The notes: generated by a model from the letters alone, not told the origin. A stretch of DNA of 64,000 bases from Pirellulaceae bacterium (GCA_026004775.1 BPJU01000005.1:1-64000), one strand, 5' to 3'. Counted from the stretch's first letter, positions 9,588-19,644 are shown. Translations and numbers: made by a program.

Positions 9588-9838
9588 TAGTAGGGATAAA
9601 GCGCGCCAGCGGGCCACCATTTCTGGGCAGACTGACATTCCCCATTGATGTTATCTTCCGTCCCCAAGACGGCTCGCTCTACCGCGCATCGGTGCAAGGC
9701 GATTGACGCGCAAGTGCGTCGTCGGTGATCCGAAGCGGACAACCGTCATTTCTTCGACGTGAACCAGCGTTGCGATCGCACATGTAATCATGCGCCAGGG
9801 ACGGCAATCCGATAACTGCCTCAACAAGGAGAATTCCC
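9588..9838. other. Intergenic region upstream of cusB
   Basis: About 250 bases without a supportable gene. An AAGGAG ribosome binding site at about 9825-9831 precedes the cusB start. A promoter is expected here, but no clear operator was seen. Confidence 0.4.
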
Positions 9839-11479
9839 ATGATTCCTGAACCTTCAACGAGCGGCTCTCCGGATCGCCCCGATCCGACTCACAACCCGGC
9901 GCCTGCGGCCGGCGACCGGCGCGGGCAAAGTTCTCGTTTCGGGCGTGCTTGGCGGGCTTTCGGCTTTTTCGTGCGGGCAGTGGAGATACGCTTGCGGTTT
10001 GTGGCCGTATTGGTAGGCATCGGCTTGCTGATCGGCTATTGGGATACGCTCAAGAACTACTGGGAGAAATGGACGCGACCGCCGGCCACCGTCGCCGCAC
10101 TGGATGCGGACACCGAGTTCTACTGTCCGATGCACCCTCAGGTGGTCCGCGACAAGCTGGAGCCGGACGGGTCGGTTCCGAAGTGTCCCATCTGCGGGAT
10201 GCCCCTTTCCAAGCGGCGCAAAGGCGAGGCGGCCCCATTACCCGAGGGTATTGTCAGCCGCGTGCAATTCACACCGCTCCAGATTCAGGCAGCCGGGATT
10301 CGTACTGTGCCTGTCACAGTACGTCCTCTCGTCTATCGCGTTCGCACCGTCGGTTACATCGCGTACGACGAAACGCAGCTGAGCAAGGTTGTGAGCCGAG
10401 TCAGCGGTTACCTGGAAACGTTGTATGTGAACGAAACGTTTCAAGAAGTCGCAGCCAATCAACGGCTGGCCGAGATTTACAGTCCCGAGCTGTACGCTGC
10501 TTTGGAAGAGCTTCGTACGGCCCAGCGGTCTGGAAATCGGGTCCTGTACGAGGCGGCTCGGCAAAAATTGCGCTTGTTGGGAGTGGCCGACAGCGAGATT
10601 GACCAAGCCTTGTCGGCGGGCCAAGGTTATCGCATGGTATTGCGTGCGCCCCGCAGCGGTGTGGTGGTTGCCAAGCCGGTACTGCAGGGCGCTTCGGTCA
10701 TGGCAGGACAGACATTGCTGGAAGTGGCCGATCTGTCGCGCGTCTGGATCGAAGCCGACATTTTCGAACAGGATATGGCGTTTGTGCGTGTGGGCCAAAA
10801 AGTGACCGTGCATGTGGACGCATGGCCCAACGAAACTTTCCCCGGTGAAGTTGCCCTAATCTACCCCCAGCTCAACGAACAGACGCGCACGATCCGCGTG
10901 CGATTTACGTTGCCTAATCCGGAAACCCGATTGCGCCCGGGTATGTATGCCACGGTCGAGCTGGAAGTGCCGATCCACGAGTCGGAACTGTTTCGGCGGC
11001 TGTGGGCACACCCGTCCGGGCAACACGCCAACGACGAAGCCACGCTGGTCGCCCGCCAACGGATATGCCCGATCACCGGGGCTCGCTTGGGCAGCATGGG
11101 CAAACCTGTGCGGGAGGAAGTCGACGATCGTGTGGTCTACTTGTGCTGTGCCGGATGCCGGTCGAAGTTCGAAGCCGATCCGCAAACCGCACTGGCTCGC
11201 CTTCAGACCGTCACCTCCGAGGGCGTGCTGGCGGTACCTGAGGAAGCGGTGATCGACACGGGCCGGGAAAAGCTGGTGTATGTGGAGCGTGAAGCGGGCC
11301 TGTTCGAGGGAGTGGTGGTGAAGCTCGGCCCGCGTGCCGAAGGCTACTATGCCGTGCTGGAAGGGTTGTTAGCTGGCGATCGTGTTGCCGCAGCCGGGGC
11401 GTTCCTGATCGACGCCGAAACCCGGTTGAACCCGGCTGCGGCTGCCGCCTATTACGGCGCTTCCGGGCATACGCATTAG
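9839..11479 (+). CDS. cusB: RND efflux periplasmic adaptor with two metal-binding domains (CusB-like)
   Basis: This 546-residue membrane fusion protein links an RND pump to an outer-membrane channel. After a membrane anchor at about residues 52-66 there is a heavy-metal-binding domain (YCPMHPQV ... CPICGMPL, residues about 99-125). The adaptor core follows, with a lipoyl/hairpin region (SRVSGYLETLYV) and a beta-barrel part (VWIEADIFEQD). A cysteine-rich YHS/TRASH-like insertion at about residues 405-455 (ICPITGARLG ... YLCCAGCRSKFEADP) then interrupts the membrane-proximal region before it resumes at GVLAVPEEAVIDTG. The C-terminus is HTH. It lies about 90 bases before cusA and is presumably co-transcribed. 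Substrate inferred as Cu/Ag. Confidence 0.93.
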   Translation: MIPEPSTSGSPDRPDPTHNPAPAAGDRRGQSSRFGRAWRAFGFFVRAVEIRLRFVAVLVGIGLLIGYWDTLKNYWEKWTRPPATVAALDADTEFYCPMHPQVVRDKLEPDGSVPKCPICGMPLSKRRKGEAAPLPEGIVSRVQFTPLQIQAAGIRTVPVTVRPLVYRVRTVGYIAYDETQLSKVVSRVSGYLETLYVNETFQEVAANQRLAEIYSPELYAALEELRTAQRSGNRVLYEAARQKLRLLGVADSEIDQALSAGQGYRMVLRAPRSGVVVAKPVLQGASVMAGQTLLEVADLSRVWIEADIFEQDMAFVRVGQKVTVHVDAWPNETFPGEVALIYPQLNEQTRTIRVRFTLPNPETRLRPGMYATVELEVPIHESELFRRLWAHPSGQHANDEATLVARQRICPITGARLGSMGKPVREEVDDRVVYLCCAGCRSKFEADPQTALARLQTVTSEGVLAVPEEAVIDTGREKLVYVEREAGLFEGVVVKLGPRAEGYYAVLEGLLAGDRVAAAGAFLIDAETRLNPAAAAAYYGASGHTH

Positions 11480-11566
11480 TTTGCTTACCGCAAACGACGC
11501 ACAGCCGCTTCCTGGACCGCTTCTGCTTGCCCTGGCACTCGCTCCCACCCGATAACGAGGCTACGC

Positions 11567-14500
11567 ATGATCGAAAAAATCATCGAATACTCGGTCCGCA
11601 ACCCGTTCGTCGTCGTGGTACTGGCGCTGGCGGTGGCGGTAGCCGGTATCTATTCGGTCTATCACACACCGGTCGACGCCATCCCGGACCTGTCGGAAAA
11701 CCAGGTGATTGTGTTTGCCGATTGGCCGGGGCGAAGCCCGCAGGAAGTGGAAGATCAGGTGACGTATCCGCTGTCGGTCAATCTCCAGGGACTGGCCGGA
11801 GTGCGGGCGGTACGTGCCACGTCCGAGTTCGGCTTTTCCATGGTGAACGTAATATTCGACGACTCGGTCGCCTTCTATTTTGCCCGCGAGCGGGTGTTGG
11901 AGCGTCTCTCGACGGCCGGCACTTACCTGCCTCCCGGCGTGAGCGCCTATTTGGCTCCCGATGCTACGGCCTTGGGCCAAATTTTCTGGTACACGGTGGA
12001 AGGGGAAGGGTACGATCCGGGGCGGCTTCGTGCCTTGCAGGACTGGTTCATTCGTTATCAGCTCTCCAGTGTTCCGGGGGTTGCCGAAGTAGCGTCGGTT
12101 GGAGGCTTTCCCATCGAGTATCAGGTGGATGTGGATCCGAATCGCCTCCGCGCCTATGGCGTCACGCTGGGGGAAATCTTCTCTGCCATCATGCGTTCCA
12201 ATTCGTCGGTCGGCGGCGGGGTGATAGAAAAAGCCAGGTCAGAGTATCTTATCCGAAGTTCCGGCTGGATACGGACGACTCGTGATATCGAACAAATCGT
12301 GATCAAGTCCTCGGGCGGCACGCCGGTGCGTGTGGCCGACGTGGCCCGCGTGGCGCTTGGCCCGGCACCGCGCCGGTCCACGCTGGAAAAAAACGGCAAT
12401 GAGGTGGTCGGCGGCGTGGTGTTGATGCGATACGGAGAAAACCCGCTTCGCGTTACGCAACGAATCAAAGACAAAATCGCTCAATTACAAGCCGGGCTCC
12501 CGCCCGGAGTGCGCATCGTACCATTTTATGAACGAACGCAGCTCGTCGAGCGAGCCATCCATACTGTAACCAAGACACTCCAGGAAGAAATGCTGGTTGC
12601 CAGCGCAGCTATTCTGCTCATACTCTGGCACGTCCGCAGTGCGCTCGTCGTCTGTATCACCCTACCTATGGCCGTGCTGGTCTCATTTATCCTCATGAAA
12701 ATATTTCAGATTCCGTCGAACATTATGTCATTATCAGGAATTGCTATTTCTATCGGCGTGTTAGTAGATTCCTCTATTGTAATGGTAGAAAATGCGACTC
12801 ACCATCTTCACCGGCATTTTGGTACCCGGAAGGTGAAAGGCGACACGCGGCCGCTGGTACTGCCGGCTTTGAGAACGGTGGGCCGGCCGATTTTCTTTTC
12901 GGTAATGGTCATGCTGATTAGTTTTATCCCGGTTTTTGCATTGGGCGGGATGGAGGGCCGGATGTTTCACCCGCTCGCCTTCACCAAGACCTTTGCCATG
13001 GTGGGGGTGAGTGTGCTGGCGATTACCCTGGTACCCGCCTTGGTGCCTTTGATGATACGAGGTCGTGTACGTGCGGAAGAGGAAAGCTGGCTGGTGCGCA
13101 GTCTGATCGAAATCTATCGGCCCGTGCTCAACTACTTGCTGCGAAGACCTTGGGCCATTGTGCTTGTTACGGCTGCCATTTTCATTGCCGGATCAGCTCC
13201 GCTCGGCGTCCCCTGGCTTTTTCTGACAGTCGTGGGTTGCTCTTTGTTTGGCTGCTGGTGGGCAGGGAAAGTCGAGGCATCCGGCCGGCTGCGCTGGCCG
13301 CGGATTCTGGTTGCCATGACCCTGCTGGTGCTGCTGGCATTGTGGGCCGACACGCGCATGGCCCGACTGGGCCGCGAATTCATGCCTCCCTTGGACGAAG
13401 GAACCATACTCGACATGCCCATCACTGTCCCCCGAGCCTCGATGGTCCAAGTCGCCGACGACTTGAAGGCACGCGACGAACTGTTACGCTCCTTCCCTGA
13501 AGTAGGCATCGTGGTCGGCAAGGCGGGACGAGCCGAAACGCCTACGGATCCCGCCCCGCCCGACATGGTCGAGACCGTGGTGAACCTGAAACCCAAACAG
13601 CACTGGCCCAAACGGATGCTGCGCCATGAAGACGCGCACCGGCAAGTCGCGCGTGTATGGCAAGTACTCGCCGAGAACGGGTACATCAAGCAAGGCAAAG
13701 AACGATCCTGGGAGCACGAGGCCCTGGTGGATCGCATTACCATGATGCTGATCGAACGCTTCGATCACCTGGCACGCCAAACGTGCCATATTCGCTTCCA
13801 ACAGTTCGAAACACAGTTGGCTTCCGAACTGACGCGATTCGCTGTCCATCGATTGGCTGAGAGACTGCAACAACAGGGCAAGCTCCAACGCCCGCTGACT
13901 CCTCAAGAGATCGACGCAGCCAGTGCGGCGGCTGCGGATCGGTGGGGTAAAGCACTGGTCGAATACCCCGATCTGCCCTCCATCACGCAAATTGCTCAAT
14001 CGGCCACGCAACATTGGAGCACGACCGGAGCGGTTGCGGCCCGCTCAGACTTGCTCGTCCTTACCCTTCACCCTGCCGAACAACTCGCCTGGGACGTGCT
14101 CAGCGCCGTCGGGGTGCCCCGCCCGACCCTGTTGGGAGAATTGCTTGCGCAAGTTGAGCAGGAAGGCGACCGGCGCTGGGAAGAGTTTGTCAGAAAATAC
14201 AACTGGGAACTTTACGATCAGGCTGTTTCGTGGATCAATGGGCTGGCGATCGACCTGATTCTGACCGAACTCAAATCGTCCGGATTTGAGGTGCGTTCGG
14301 TTGATGCCCAACAACGATCGCGGCTCCACGAAAAACTGGACCGGGAACTGGCCGACTGGCTCTTCCTGTGGCCGCACTCGCGGGAGTCGCTGCTGGCGGA
14401 GCTGGACACCGTCGTACGCATCCCCGGTTGGGGTAACATTTGGACGCAACCGATCATCAACCGCATCGACATGCTTGCCACCGGCGTGCGCACGATGATC

Positions 14501-15712
14501 GGCGTGAAGGTGTTCGGGTCAAGCCCGGAACAGATCCAGCAGGTAGCCGAGCAAGTGGCCGAAGTGATCCGACAGGTACGCGGGGCCACCGATGTTACCG
14601 CCGACCAGATCGTCGGTGAAGCCTACATCGAAATCGACATCGACCGCGAAAAGGCAGCTCGCTACGGGATCCGCATCGGCGATATCCACGACGTGATCGA
14701 AACGGCTCTGGGCGGCAAACCGATCACCATGACGGTCGAAGGGCGTGAGCGGTTCCCGGTGCGCGTTCGCTATGCGCGAGCGTTCCGATACGATGAAGAC
14801 GAAATCCAGCGGCTGCTCATCACTACCCAGATGGCGCCGGTGGGGCAAGGGAACGGCCCGAGAAGTATGTCTGGCGAGGTTGCGGACGCTATGCCCGCCG
14901 GTACCTCGGCAGGTGCGGTTACCCAGGTACCTCTGGGCCAAGTGGCCACGGTGCGCGTGGTGGAAGGCCCATCGATGATCAAAAGCGAAAACGGGCTGCT
15001 ACGATTCTACGTGCAGTGCAACGTGCGAGGACGAGACATCGTCGGGTTCGTAGAAGAGGCGCAGCGTGCCGTTGCGGAAAAAGTTTCGTTGCCGCCCGGC
15101 GTCTACCTGGAATGGAGCGGACAATTTGAGCATCAGTTGCGAGCCAAGCGTACGTTGATGATCATTGTGCCCATGGTGATTCTGGTCATTTTCCTGTTAC
15201 TTTATATCACCTACCACGACGTGACCGACGCGATGTTGATGATGCTGGCCGTACCCGGGGCCGTGGCCGGAGGCATACTTTTCCAGTACCTGTTCGGATT
15301 CAACTTCAGTGTCGCCGTATGGGTCGGGTATATTGCCTGCTTCGGCCTGGCGACCGAAACCGGCGTGGTGATGCTGGTCTATTTGCGCGAGGCGATCGAA
15401 GAGCGCGGCGGCTTGGCGGCGATCAAGAGCCTGGAAGAGCTGCAAGAAGCCATTCTCCAAGGGGCCGTACACCGGCTACGTCCCAAACTCCTGACCGAAG
15501 GCACCACGATCATCGGCCTGGCCCCAATGCTCTGGGCCACCGGCACCGGTGCCGAATTGATGCGGCCGATGGCCGCCCCCGTGCTGGGCGGCATCCTGGT
15601 AGCCGACGAAGTCATCGACCTGCTGTTGCCGGTTTTGTTCTACCACGTGCGAGCCGTGCGCTGGAGGGCCACCGTTCGCCCCTCGACCGCCGCAAGCGAC
15701 AGCTCCCCTTGA
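11567..15712 (+). CDS. cusA: Heavy-metal RND efflux transporter, CusA-like, with a large insertion
   Basis: The 1381-residue inner-membrane proton/metal antiporter belongs to the HME group, whose members usually have about 1040 residues. The N-terminus (NPFVVVVLALAVAVAGIYS), the DAIPDLSENQVIVF motif and helix-4 motif VDSSIVMVENA are typical. As in CusA, and unlike CzcA, the first helix-4 aspartate is absent (SIGVLVD), which favours monovalent Cu/Ag. GKAGRAETPTDPAP and NRIDMLATGVRT are conserved family blocks, but an extra segment of about 250 residues (about 690-940) separates blocks normally adjacent in the porter domain. It is rich in charged helical sequence and of unknown role. cusB precedes it; no outer-membrane partner gene was found in this window. 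Confidence 0.95.
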   Translation: MIEKIIEYSVRNPFVVVVLALAVAVAGIYSVYHTPVDAIPDLSENQVIVFADWPGRSPQEVEDQVTYPLSVNLQGLAGVRAVRATSEFGFSMVNVIFDDSVAFYFARERVLERLSTAGTYLPPGVSAYLAPDATALGQIFWYTVEGEGYDPGRLRALQDWFIRYQLSSVPGVAEVASVGGFPIEYQVDVDPNRLRAYGVTLGEIFSAIMRSNSSVGGGVIEKARSEYLIRSSGWIRTTRDIEQIVIKSSGGTPVRVADVARVALGPAPRRSTLEKNGNEVVGGVVLMRYGENPLRVTQRIKDKIAQLQAGLPPGVRIVPFYERTQLVERAIHTVTKTLQEEMLVASAAILLILWHVRSALVVCITLPMAVLVSFILMKIFQIPSNIMSLSGIAISIGVLVDSSIVMVENATHHLHRHFGTRKVKGDTRPLVLPALRTVGRPIFFSVMVMLISFIPVFALGGMEGRMFHPLAFTKTFAMVGVSVLAITLVPALVPLMIRGRVRAEEESWLVRSLIEIYRPVLNYLLRRPWAIVLVTAAIFIAGSAPLGVPWLFLTVVGCSLFGCWWAGKVEASGRLRWPRILVAMTLLVLLALWADTRMARLGREFMPPLDEGTILDMPITVPRASMVQVADDLKARDELLRSFPEVGIVVGKAGRAETPTDPAPPDMVETVVNLKPKQHWPKRMLRHEDAHRQVARVWQVLAENGYIKQGKERSWEHEALVDRITMMLIERFDHLARQTCHIRFQQFETQLASELTRFAVHRLAERLQQQGKLQRPLTPQEIDAASAAAADRWGKALVEYPDLPSITQIAQSATQHWSTTGAVAARSDLLVLTLHPAEQLAWDVLSAVGVPRPTLLGELLAQVEQEGDRRWEEFVRKYNWELYDQAVSWINGLAIDLILTELKSSGFEVRSVDAQQRSRLHEKLDRELADWLFLWPHSRESLLAELDTVVRIPGWGNIWTQPIINRIDMLATGVRTMIGVKVFGSSPEQIQQVAEQVAEVIRQVRGATDVTADQIVGEAYIEIDIDREKAARYGIRIGDIHDVIETALGGKPITMTVEGRERFPVRVRYARAFRYDEDEIQRLLITTQMAPVGQGNGPRSMSGEVADAMPAGTSAGAVTQVPLGQVATVRVVEGPSMIKSENGLLRFYVQCNVRGRDIVGFVEEAQRAVAEKVSLPPGVYLEWSGQFEHQLRAKRTLMIIVPMVILVIFLLLYITYHDVTDAMLMMLAVPGAVAGGILFQYLFGFNFSVAVWVGYIACFGLATETGVVMLVYLREAIEERGGLAAIKSLEELQEAILQGAVHRLRPKLLTEGTTIIGLAPMLWATGTGAELMRPMAAPVLGGILVADEVIDLLLPVLFYHVRAVRWRATVRPSTAASDSSP

Positions 15713-17031
15713 CGCTGTTGCACGTGCGTTCTACCACACTCCGTAACCGAGAACACAATGTGTGCAGAATCGAGCATAAGCCAGTGACGATCCTGTTCTC
15801 GTGAGATAACTCGACCAGCCGCATTTCAGAGGTCGTCGACGCGGACACCCCGCCTCAAGCGGCACCTCCGCCTTTTCAACCGCCAACCCCGTTCTCCACG
15901 TCGTACTCTCATAAGGAATGGCACAGAATTTGGTGGTTCGCTCACTCTCCTTTAAAATTCCCGAAATCCGTTCAAGTTTTAAGTGCCTATCCGAAAACCG
16001 CCCTTGGTCCGCTTATCGATAGGCCCTCGAACCCGTTTTCGGATAGGCTCTAAATGTTCCGGTCCTGGCTATCGACACGGGGTAACCGTGGACGGTTGGT
16101 TAGCCAGCAACCGCGGCTGGACGACCGGTGGGAATCGCTATCCACTCGATGTACGCAAGCCCTGTCTCGTTGTTCAACTCCCATGGTAATTGCCAAAAGA
16201 AAAAATGGCGCAGAATAATAGACGAATTTTTTGCAATCATTTTTCTGCCGAGTGCCAAGACGATCTACAACAGAGAAAGCGCCGGGTATTCGCCAAACCG
16301 GTTCCTCACCGTCTGGCATAAATAGTCGAATACCGAACGCCCTTGTTGCCGGCAAATGAAAAACCTACTCCCTCTTTCCCTTTAGGACGTACAAATGCTC
16401 CCCCCTCTCCCCCTTTAGGACGTACAAACCTTACTACCTCTCCCCCTTTAGGACGTACAAACCTTACTACCTCTCCCCCTTTAGGACGTACAAACGCTCG
16501 TCCCTCTCCCCCTTTAGGGGGAGAGGGCCGGGGTGAGGGGGGCTTCGTTATAATGCCACCGGATGCACAGGGCCAAGGAAAAGTCTCTCCGCAACGATCG
16601 CCGAACCAGCATGGCACCAACTACAAACCCTACTCTCTCTCCCCATTTAGGGGGGAGGGCCCGGGTCAGGGGGTTGGCTATCCCCTTCACCCCTGACGCA
16701 CTACATCCCCACCCAACACACGTTGGGGGAGAGGGTGTTGGTAAAGTTTTTTCCGCAATTAGGGCGACGAGCGCGTGCGAAGGGCTTTTCCCGGAGGCGT
16801 GGAAACGGCGTAGGAGGGGTTTTTCCTGCAAGCAGGCAAAAGGGCACACTAGCGGTTTCTCCCCAAAGGCAGGGCAAGAGCCCCGGCTCGGGGATTAGCC
16901 AAAGCCTGATGTGGCCAGTGAATGCATAAGATAGGCCGCAGGGGTACACCGGCACCATTCTTGACGGGGTTGGTAGACGGAAGGCGTGGTATCGGAACAC
17001 GCCGTTTTTTGAGCAAAGGAGCCCTCTGCGA
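15713..17031. other. Gene-poor region with palindromic repeats
   Basis: No supportable gene. It holds tandem degenerate repeats at 16365-16520, a G/C-rich palindrome at about 16503-16545 with divergent relatives near 16635-16675 and 16715-16740, and otherwise low-information sequence. Overlapping ORFs on both strands are repeat translations rich in Pro, Gly and Arg. Confidence 0.6.
16371..16545. repeat. Four to five direct repeats of about 33 bp ending in a palindrome
   Basis: The block CCCCCTTTAGGACGTACAAA recurs about every 30-36 bases, and the last unit runs into CCCTCTCCCCCTTTAGGGGG and GAGAGGGCCGGGGTGAGGGG. The latter is a widely recurring bacterial palindromic repeat type (general knowledge). 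The array looks like partial duplications of one half of the palindrome. Spacers are too short and too similar for CRISPR. Confidence 0.75.
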
Positions 17032-17170
17032 ATGAAAGAAGCTGCTCGTTCCCAGAAGTCCCGTGAACGGACTAACCGCCTCAGCCGCTTCAACAACTCC
17101 GGGCTCGGCGTCGGGGAATTCTGCCGGGAAGAGCGGGTTTCCGTAGTGAAGTTTTATTTACTGGAAGCGA
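17032..17170 (+). pseudogene. IS66-type accessory protein (TnpA) remnant
   Basis: An ATG at 17032 follows AAAGGAG. The first 45 or so residues read like the N-terminal helix-turn-helix of IS66 accessory proteins: RFNNSGLGVGEFCREERVSV followed by VKFYL, where the intact family continues with a Trp-Arg-rich stretch. Here the sequence leaves the family at about 17165 and runs into repeat DNA. No tnpB or tnpC follows, so this is a truncated relic. Confidence 0.6.
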
Positions 17171-17235
17171 CGCCCGCACGGCACGTCGTCACGCAGGGCA
17201 GGATCCCACCGGCGGGCTTACGCCCGCGGCTAAAT

Positions 17236-17396
17236 CTATTTCGCCGGTTTCGCGGCTCGATCGCGCTTTCATCTCCCTTTCTTACGCCGCATTGAAGGAA
17301 ACCGCACATCATTCGGGCCGAGTCCACCGGTCAACAAAGCCGCGTAGCGGCGTCTCCACAATTGGCCTAGGGCGTAAGCCCTAGGAACCCAAGACA
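17236..17396. repeat. Intergenic direct repeat, copy 1 (about 155 bp)
   Basis: The block contains GCGGCTCGAT, TTTCATCTCCCTTTCTT, AAAGCCGCGTAGCGGCG and CCTAGGGCGTAAGCC, followed by TAGGAACCCAAGAC. The same order recurs at 17936-18090 with scattered differences. A short inner palindrome (GCCGC GTA GCGGC) is kept in both. Confidence 0.8.
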
Positions 17397-17449
17397 TCGA
17401 CGTTAATTTCCAAGGGGCGAAGGACCGCACTTTATTGACGCGGAAGCCT

Positions 17450-17665
17450 TGCGATCCTGCGGCGAGCGGATTCGCCGTCGTAGCGGAACACGCGAGCCGT
17501 TCGCGCCAACGAACGGCGTAAGTGTTCCGATATGGGAGCGGAAAGAATCAAGGCAACTCTGACACGTTGTGCGCGGTGAAAGATTTGGGCGCCCGATTGG
17601 GAATTTTTCTTTCGGAAGTCTTGCGGCGGCTGCTGGCGCAGCCGCCTGGCGACTTCCGCTACCAA
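17450..17665. repeat. REP-like palindromic elements (set 1)
   Basis: Two hairpin types occur in tandem. The first (about 17490-17525) has arms GCCGTTCG and CGAACGGC, framed by CGGAACAC and GTGTTCCG. The second (about 17613-17662) has arms GGCGGCTGC and GCAGCCGCC, framed by GGAAGTCTTGC and TGGCGACTTCCGCTAC. Related elements lie at 26674-26790 and 28312-28440 with different arm sequences but intact pairing. Confidence 0.8.
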
Positions 17666-17935
17666 TGGATATTACCCAACGGTGGAAGTCGTGCGGCCAA
17701 CGCTCGCGCGTCGGTCTGGCGACCTCCGCTACAAGTCACAGGCCACCCCAGGCCAGGATGGCAGTGTGACACCCAACGCTTTCAATCAACCGTTACGCTC
17801 GAGTCGGCGAGCTGGAACACTGAGTCTGGCGGTTAGTGACCCTCACGGCACAAAACTCGGATTGCTCCGAATCGCACGATGCTTCCTAGCGCCGCGCAAG
17901 CCCACGGTTTATGCAACATTGGGGGTCCAGCTCGC

Positions 17936-18090
17936 GGCTGCGCGGCTCGATAGCGCCTTTCATCTCCCTTTCTTCCGGCTCATTGAAACAGATCGCCTGT
18001 CATTCGCGCCGACACCAACATTCGACAAAGCCGCGTAGCGGCGCCCCCTTATTTAGCCTAGGGCGTAAGCCATAGGAACCCAAGACGCAG
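17936..18090. repeat. Intergenic direct repeat, copy 2 (about 155 bp)
   Basis: Imperfect copy of 17236-17396 in the same orientation, sharing the AAAGCCGCGTAGCGGCG block and the CCTAGGGCGTAAGCC block before AGGAACCCAAGAC. Confidence 0.8.
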
Positions 18091-18220
18091 TGCCTCCGAG
18101 CAAGCCTGTTTCGGGATTGCTCAAAATTTTTTCCCCGGGTATTGACAGCCTCTGGTTTTTTGGTATGAACGACGTTGGATGCGGTGAGACTGCAGTCAAA
18201 AGCGGGCAGGCAGGGGTAGT

Positions 18221-18349
18221 CACTGCTCACTGCTCACTGCTCACTGCTCACTGCTCACTGCTCACTGCTCACTGCTCACTGCTCACTGCTCACTGCTCAC
18301 TGCTCACTGCTCACTGCTCACTGCTCACTGCTCACTGCTCACTGCTCAC
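18221..18349. repeat. 7-bp microsatellite, about 18 copies
   Basis: The unit TCACTGC is repeated without error for about 129 bases. It directly abuts the decayed IS5-family element to its right. No gene is positioned to be switched by it; the one ORF crossing it is a repeat translation. Confidence 0.97.
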
Positions 18350-18379
18350 AAGGCCCTGACTGGGACGCTAGGTCGTCAC

Positions 18380-19205
18380 CGAGCGGAGGTGTCGGCGAAT
18401 GAAGGCTTTCACACCATCGCCAGGAAGTCGCGGGCTGGCTTCTCAAAGCCGAAGAGCACACGCCGTGATTCCTTTATTCATTCGACCAAACGTTCCGCAA
18501 TGTTGTGACGCCGGCAGGTATAGCGATCAAACGGCAGGCGGCGAGCGCTACGACCTTCGTTACTTTTCGAGGCAGTCACCCGCACCGTATTCAATTCCAA
18601 CAGATATTAGGGGAACCATTCCGCGTGGTAGCCTTTCTCGCCTGCCAAGTGCTCTGACCGAGCGGAAGGCTCATCAGATGCGTCTATCGGCCGCTCATCG
18701 GGGCTGTCAAACAGCCTATCCTATACGGTCGATCTATGCACCTGTCCATCTGTCACTTGTGTCCCCGGATGGCCATGACCATCGCAAAGAAGCTGGATTG
18801 TTGTGGAAAAATGGCCGCGACAGCGTTCTGAAGCTGGGTCTGCGGGTTCGTCGGGGTTCCCCGTTTGCCGCCCCTAGCAGCACAGCGGGCGTCGCGCACC
18901 ACCGTGCCATCGACACGCCGGAGCTGCTGTTCGATGCATCCGTGCTGCTGGGAGTGGGCTTGCAAGCGCTGAAGCCTCGCTTTTTACGTGCCGTTGCGGC
19001 TCCGTGGGTTGAAGCACTGTCAGGCCGTCCGCCAGGGGCCGAACTCCTTGGGCAGATCGGGCCAGGGAGCGCCGGTGGCTATGCGCCACCGCGCCGCTCT
19101 CACCATCTTCCGAAACGTCGCCTCTCGGCCGACCAGTCTTCGCCAGGAGGGCATCAAGTCTCTGATCAGCGCCAATTGCTGATTGGAAAGTCAATGTCGC
19201 GGCAT
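18380..19205 (-). pseudogene. Decayed IS5-family transposase
   Basis: Minus-strand reading from an ATG at 19205 gives family-typical pieces in the right order but with stops and frame changes: QLALIRDLMPSWRR, WRIATGAPWPDLPKEFGPWR, LQAHSQQHGCIEQ, VDGTVVRDARCAARGGKRG, FFAMVMAIRGHK, and a C-terminal part with SRRV and FEKPARDFLAMV. The span of about 825 bases equals the usual length of these single-ORF transposases, so it is an old, full-length, inactive insertion. A clean inverted-repeat pair was not identified. The plus-strand ORF covering it is an antisense shadow. Confidence 0.78.
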
Positions 19206-19644
19206 CAGCTTTCCCTCTGTAACACGGGGCCTGGTGACGGCGCAACATCTATCGAAAGAGCGAGTTACTATACAATATTTGTTTAGAGACAGAGCCGAAT
19301 GCGTCATTGCGCGTAGCAGCATTAAGGGCAGTGCCAAGTAAAGCCTGTGAGCGGTAAGAGTTATGTTGGGTGACAAGGCTTTTGGACAATCTGGGCTACT
19401 GGGGCGATGGGGCGTGCGACAACGGCAGCGCGTTGATTTCCAGCAAAGAGGAGAAGCTTCGATTATTTCGTCTGCGGAGGGGCGCTCAGACCAGCGGACC
19501 CTCCGCGCAGTCGCGCGCGGGCCCCCATAATGGCTCAATGTGTGGAGCAGTTCACTGCGAGTTGGAACGTTACCTAAGAGGCGATGTTAGGATGGCAGGT
19601 GTTCGCTAACGTAAACGCGTAGTTCATAGAACAAGGGGGCGTTT
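19206..19644. other. Non-coding region upstream of the Cys-rich gene
   Basis: About 440 bases without a supportable gene. GGCTCTGTCTCTAAACA (minus strand, about 19278-19294) could be one end of the decayed IS5-type element. AAGGGGGCG before 19645 is the likely ribosome binding site of the next gene. Confidence 0.4.

Noticed and set aside
16371-16545. CRISPR-like short direct repeats
   Set aside because: Spacers are only a few bases and nearly identical, the repeat is half of a palindrome, and no cas gene is present.
18399-19286. 295-codon plus-strand ORF
   Set aside because: The opposite strand reads as a decayed IS5-type transposase; the plus-strand translation has no family character.
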